A DNA stretch of 64,000 nt from Alphaproteobacteria bacterium (GTDB lineage: Bacteria > Pseudomonadota > Alphaproteobacteria > Rhizobiales > Aestuariivirgaceae). Shown here one piece after another: positions 61,824 to 64,000 of the stretch. Made by a program: the position numbers and the translations under genes. Position 1 is the first letter of the stretch, and every line of letters begins with the position of its first letter. The DNA lies in the NCBI GenBank assembly GCA_024640405.1, contig JAHEFB010000010.1:1-64000 (forward strand), written 5' to 3'. The notes beneath the pieces are model-generated. The model searched no databases. It had not been told where the DNA came from and worked only from the letters and a program-made list of their open reading frames with translations.

Positions 61824-62810
61824 TCAACAGACGTTTTTGTCCAATTGTCCGCCGGTAGTTGTCCAGCGTGCCGTCAGGATGCAGTTGGCCCGGGTCAGAC
61901 CCTGGACCTGCACCTGCTGGCCCAGCACAAGTTCCTGGACATTGGCTTGCTGAGCCACGCCGAACTCCGAAGACTCAAACAGTGGACCAAAGATGGACAG
62001 CGTGCCGAGCGCCACCATCATACCCATGCATACCCAGGCAAGCGGTCGGGCGCGACTTGACCGAAGGGTGGGACGCTGCTGTCCCGGATGAAACCGCCGG
62101 CTGGTCGCACGTGCCATGCGCGAACGTTGCGGCCTGGGAATATCACTCGCTGCCGTTCCGGTTTGCAGATATCTGGTCTCGAAGCGCCAGACGATTTCAC
62201 TCCTGCTGTGTTTCGACAGCAACCGCCTGCCCCTGATCTCACCCTGGAGCATACGCACCGCATGTCGGCGATGGTTCTCAGCCAGTCTTCTGGCAAGCGT
62301 CTGCAGACTGCGGTGATAGGAGAAGTGTTTCCTGTAGAACTGGCGTTCTAGCTTGGCGGCAACACGTGCAAACTGTGTTGAATCCTGGGCTCCCAGAATA
62401 TTCAGTTTGAACTGGTTGCCCAGCTTGTGGGACATGAAGCAGAACTTGGCATAATACTGGCTGAGCTCCGGATGTTTACGAACCAGATGCTCCCACCTGT
62501 CGTCCAGCTTCAGATAAACCCGCGGACGCATCTGAGGCCCGGCTGCCTTGGTCTGATGCATCTGCTCCTGCATCAGGAACTGCGCCCTCAGTCGCAGGTA
62601 ACGATTCCGCCGGTCATCGTCGCGAAGGACTTCGTAAGCCTCCTGAATTTCGTGGAATTTCTGCTGAGGTTCACCATCATCTTCATCCTGATTCCGATCC
62701 GGATGAAATTTCTTGGCGAGTGCCCGATGGGCCGCTTTGACAACTTCCGGATCTGCCTCGGAAGACAACCCTAGTACGGCGAAGTAGTCCTTAGTCGGAT
62801 CACAATGCAT
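61824..62810 (-). CDS. DnaJ-domain protein
   Basis: The protein has 328 residues. The N-terminal J domain has the HPD motif in ALAKKFHPDRNQDEDDGEPQ, and helix IV is EAYEVLRDDDRRNRYLRLRA. The middle is basic (SRMARATSRRFHPGQQRP), and one hydrophobic segment near the C-terminus (PLAWVCMGMMVALGTLSIFG) is probably membrane-inserted. It likely recruits DnaK to a membrane or envelope partner. The ATG just before the J domain is preferred over a longer frame to 62945. Confidence 0.75.
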   Translation of the reverse strand: MHCDPTKDYFAVLGLSSEADPEVVKAAHRALAKKFHPDRNQDEDDGEPQQKFHEIQEAYEVLRDDDRRNRYLRLRAQFLMQEQMHQTKAAGPQMRPRVYLKLDDRWEHLVRKHPELSQYYAKFCFMSHKLGNQFKLNILGAQDSTQFARVAAKLERQFYRKHFSYHRSLQTLARRLAENHRRHAVRMLQGEIRGRRLLSKHSRSEIVWRFETRYLQTGTAASDIPRPQRSRMARATSRRFHPGQQRPTLRSSRARPLAWVCMGMMVALGTLSIFGPLFESSEFGVAQQANVQELVLGQQVQVQGLTRANCILTARWTTTGGQLDKNVC

Positions 62811-63450
62811 TTTTACGCAACTCACATCTTTCTTCCCGGTCACGCAAGTGGACCTCACACACGTGACAGAAAGAACCGTTCGGGAGCCATCCCTGTATAT
62901 TGGAAGCTTTAGTACGCCACCCCCAATACACTCAGTCAAAATCATTATATTGACCAGAATGTGGCTACGGTATTCACGGCAGTAATCTCTTTGTGAGATT
63001 CGGCCGCGGGTTCGACATGCGATGTGGGAATGTGCCGTAGCGTGACGTGCTGGATTTCATTCACAGTCATCTTCGAACGCCAACCGGCACGATAATGCCG
63101 GAAAAGCCGGTCAGGTGTTTGGCATCAGGCAAAAATCCCCAATGTGGCGAAAATACACATCCAAGCCGCGACTGGCCAATTTGAGATGTCCAGTGCGAAA
63201 TCAGGACACATGACGCACAGTCAACCCGCTGCAGCAACGTCCAAAATCGCGCATTTGTCGTCGGCCGGTTAACACATTCACATACCGGTTAATGTGGCCT
63301 GTTTGCCCCTTAAACGAAAAAATCGGCATTCGAAACCGCAAAATACCCCCACATTCCGACATCGCGGGGAGGCTGGCATAGTTGTTGCTTCGTGTTCAGG
63401 GCGTTTAACGAAAATTAACAACTGTATCAATTCGAAACGGGATAAGGGCG
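62811..63450. other. Long intergenic region upstream of the ectB-type gene
   Basis: About 640 nt without a convincing gene. It contains a repeated CCGGTTAA with a nested inverted repeat (63265-63296) and A/T-rich stretches (TTTAACGAAAATTAAC near 63404-63420) close to the ectB-type start, consistent with a regulated promoter. The rest shows nothing recognisable. Confidence 0.5.
63265..63296. promoter_or_regulatory. Repeat/inverted-repeat element, candidate operator
   Basis: CCGGTTAA occurs at 63265 and 63285, exactly 20 bp apart, and CACATT (63273-63278) is inverted as AATGTG (63291-63296). Two same-face copies upstream of an ectoine-type gene suit binding by a dimeric regulator. Confidence 0.35.
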
Positions 63451-64000
63451 ATGACGGCGGTAAAGGGAAAAACTGAACAATCAGGAATTCACAAGACCCC
63501 TGGAAAGGCAGCAACGGCAAAAGCACCAAAGGTATTTCTTTGCGAAACCAAACCGTGTGTCTGGTCGATACGCGATGACACCAACACTCACGGCGGCCTC
63601 TTCCAGAGCAAGCTCGATGCGTACCGGTTTGTCCGCTCTGAATTTCCTGCCCGGACCAAGGTCATCCACATCCCAAGCACACCGATTTCGCGCGATTCCG
63701 GCAGCTTTTCAACAAGATCGGAACTGTCGCGCAATGCAGTTGCAACAAGACAATGCCACCGTATCCAACGCGACCAAACAACAAGAAGATCAGCGATGAA
63801 AAACAGCCAGAAAACAACATCCAGGCCACAGACAGATATCTTTGATCGCAAAGAGTCATCGGTACAGTCTTATGCGCGCAATTTTCCCCTGTTGTGCCGC
63901 CAGGCCAAAGGCGCTGTTATCTGGGACAATGATGGCCGGAAGTATCTGGATTTTCTTGCAGGAGCCGGCTCACTGAACTATGGCCACAACAACCCGGTCC
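63451..64000 (+). CDS. ectB: Diaminobutyrate-2-oxoglutarate aminotransferase (EctB type) with N-terminal extension, 5' part
   Basis: The frame is open to the right edge (183 codons seen). From Met at 63796 it reads IFDRKESSVQSYARNFPLLC and GRKYLDFLAGAGSLNYGHNN, the start of EctB-type class III aminotransferases (first step of ectoine synthesis, or the siderophore-type 2,4-diaminobutyrate route). The same frame continues upstream without a stop to an ATG at 63451, adding 115 residues. That part holds PKVFLCETKPCVWSIRDDTN, GGLFQSKLDAYRFVRSEFP, a compact unit not found in EctB. It may be a fused small domain or a separate start. Without the rest, enzyme identity is moderately sure and start choice uncertain. 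Confidence 0.65.
   Translation, partial: MTAVKGKTEQSGIHKTPGKAATAKAPKVFLCETKPCVWSIRDDTNTHGGLFQSKLDAYRFVRSEFPARTKVIHIPSTPISRDSGSFSTRSELSRNAVATRQCHRIQRDQTTRRSAMKNSQKTTSRPQTDIFDRKESSVQSYARNFPLLCRQAKGAVIWDNDGRKYLDFLAGAGSLNYGHNNPV

Noticed and set aside
1-64000. CRISPR array or rRNA operon
   Set aside because: No regularly spaced identical repeats with unique spacers and no rRNA-like conserved segments were seen on reading both strands. The only regular array is the four-copy 21-bp iteron set.

Overview
The window looks like chromosomal DNA of a GC-rich, probably marine or halotolerant alphaproteobacterium, most likely Hyphomicrobiales-like. The pointers are a TRAP-free set of Pot-type and tripartite tricarboxylate (TctABC) transporters, IclR/LysR/AraC regulators, TolB/TPR-linked class III cyclases, small Cys-rich secreted proteins of a rhizobial type, a recombinase plus two ParB-like genes, and the start of an ectB-type gene at the right edge. 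I see no rRNA, no convincing tRNA and no CRISPR array.

Layout. (1) 1-5.0 kb: the end of a TauE/SafE permease, then an accessory island. It holds a large serine recombinase and two ParB-like proteins in one leftward operon, a divergent small HTH protein, and an array of TTTCCCTG iterons at an exact 21-bp period. (2) 5.2-14.3 kb: a secreted protein behind an unusual leader, then a rightward operon-like run: a B12-dependent diol/glycerol dehydratase with fused large and medium subunits, its small subunit, an isochorismatase-fold hydrolase, a Pot-type ABC importer (binding protein, ATPase, two permeases) and a short-chain dehydrogenase. An AraC regulator follows on the other strand. (3) 15.4-23.9 kb: a bacterial microcompartment (BMC) locus. 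It has an APH-type kinase, a class III aminotransferase, an acyl-CoA-forming aldehyde dehydrogenase with an encapsulation-peptide-like tail, two tandem-domain shell proteins, one pentamer, one hexamer, one cargo/scaffold-like protein and a convergent copper amine oxidase.

The enzyme set in (3) (kinase, class III aminotransferase, SDR, aldehyde dehydrogenase, shell) matches what is known of the RMM/aminoacetone-type compartment that handles 1-amino-2-propanol in Mycobacterium. Here it sits beside a fused diol dehydratase operon, a polyamine-type importer and a copper amine oxidase. I infer a hybrid compartment system in which amino alcohols and/or diols converge on an aldehyde (propionaldehyde or similar) that is converted to an acyl-CoA. 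The substrate is not provable from sequence.

(4) 24-38 kb: a second secreted Cys-rich protein with the same leader, a hemopexin-repeat protein with a probable frameshift, an EctD-like dioxygenase with a LysR regulator, and a selenium-binding-protein/methanethiol-oxidase gene with a ferredoxin and a CoA-binding protein beside an IclR regulator. Then come a glycosyltransferase, an EamA permease, a 5'-nucleotidase and several poorly characterised genes. (5) 38.3-52.5 kb: a leftward catabolic block next to an IclR gene: Zn alcohol dehydrogenase, a three-part molybdenum hydroxylase (Mo subunit split in two), TctCBA uptake, an IolD-like ThDP enzyme, an aldehyde dehydrogenase and an IlvD/Edd dehydratase. 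This is consistent with oxidation of a polyol, sugar or hydroxy acid. (6) 52.7-62.8 kb: a BLUF photoreceptor, a glutamine amidotransferase, two class III cyclases, a PLP decarboxylase, a cysteine synthase, a CadC-like TPR regulator and a DnaJ protein. (7) 63.4 kb to the end: an ectB-type aminotransferase whose reading frame continues upstream into a 115-residue N-terminal extension.
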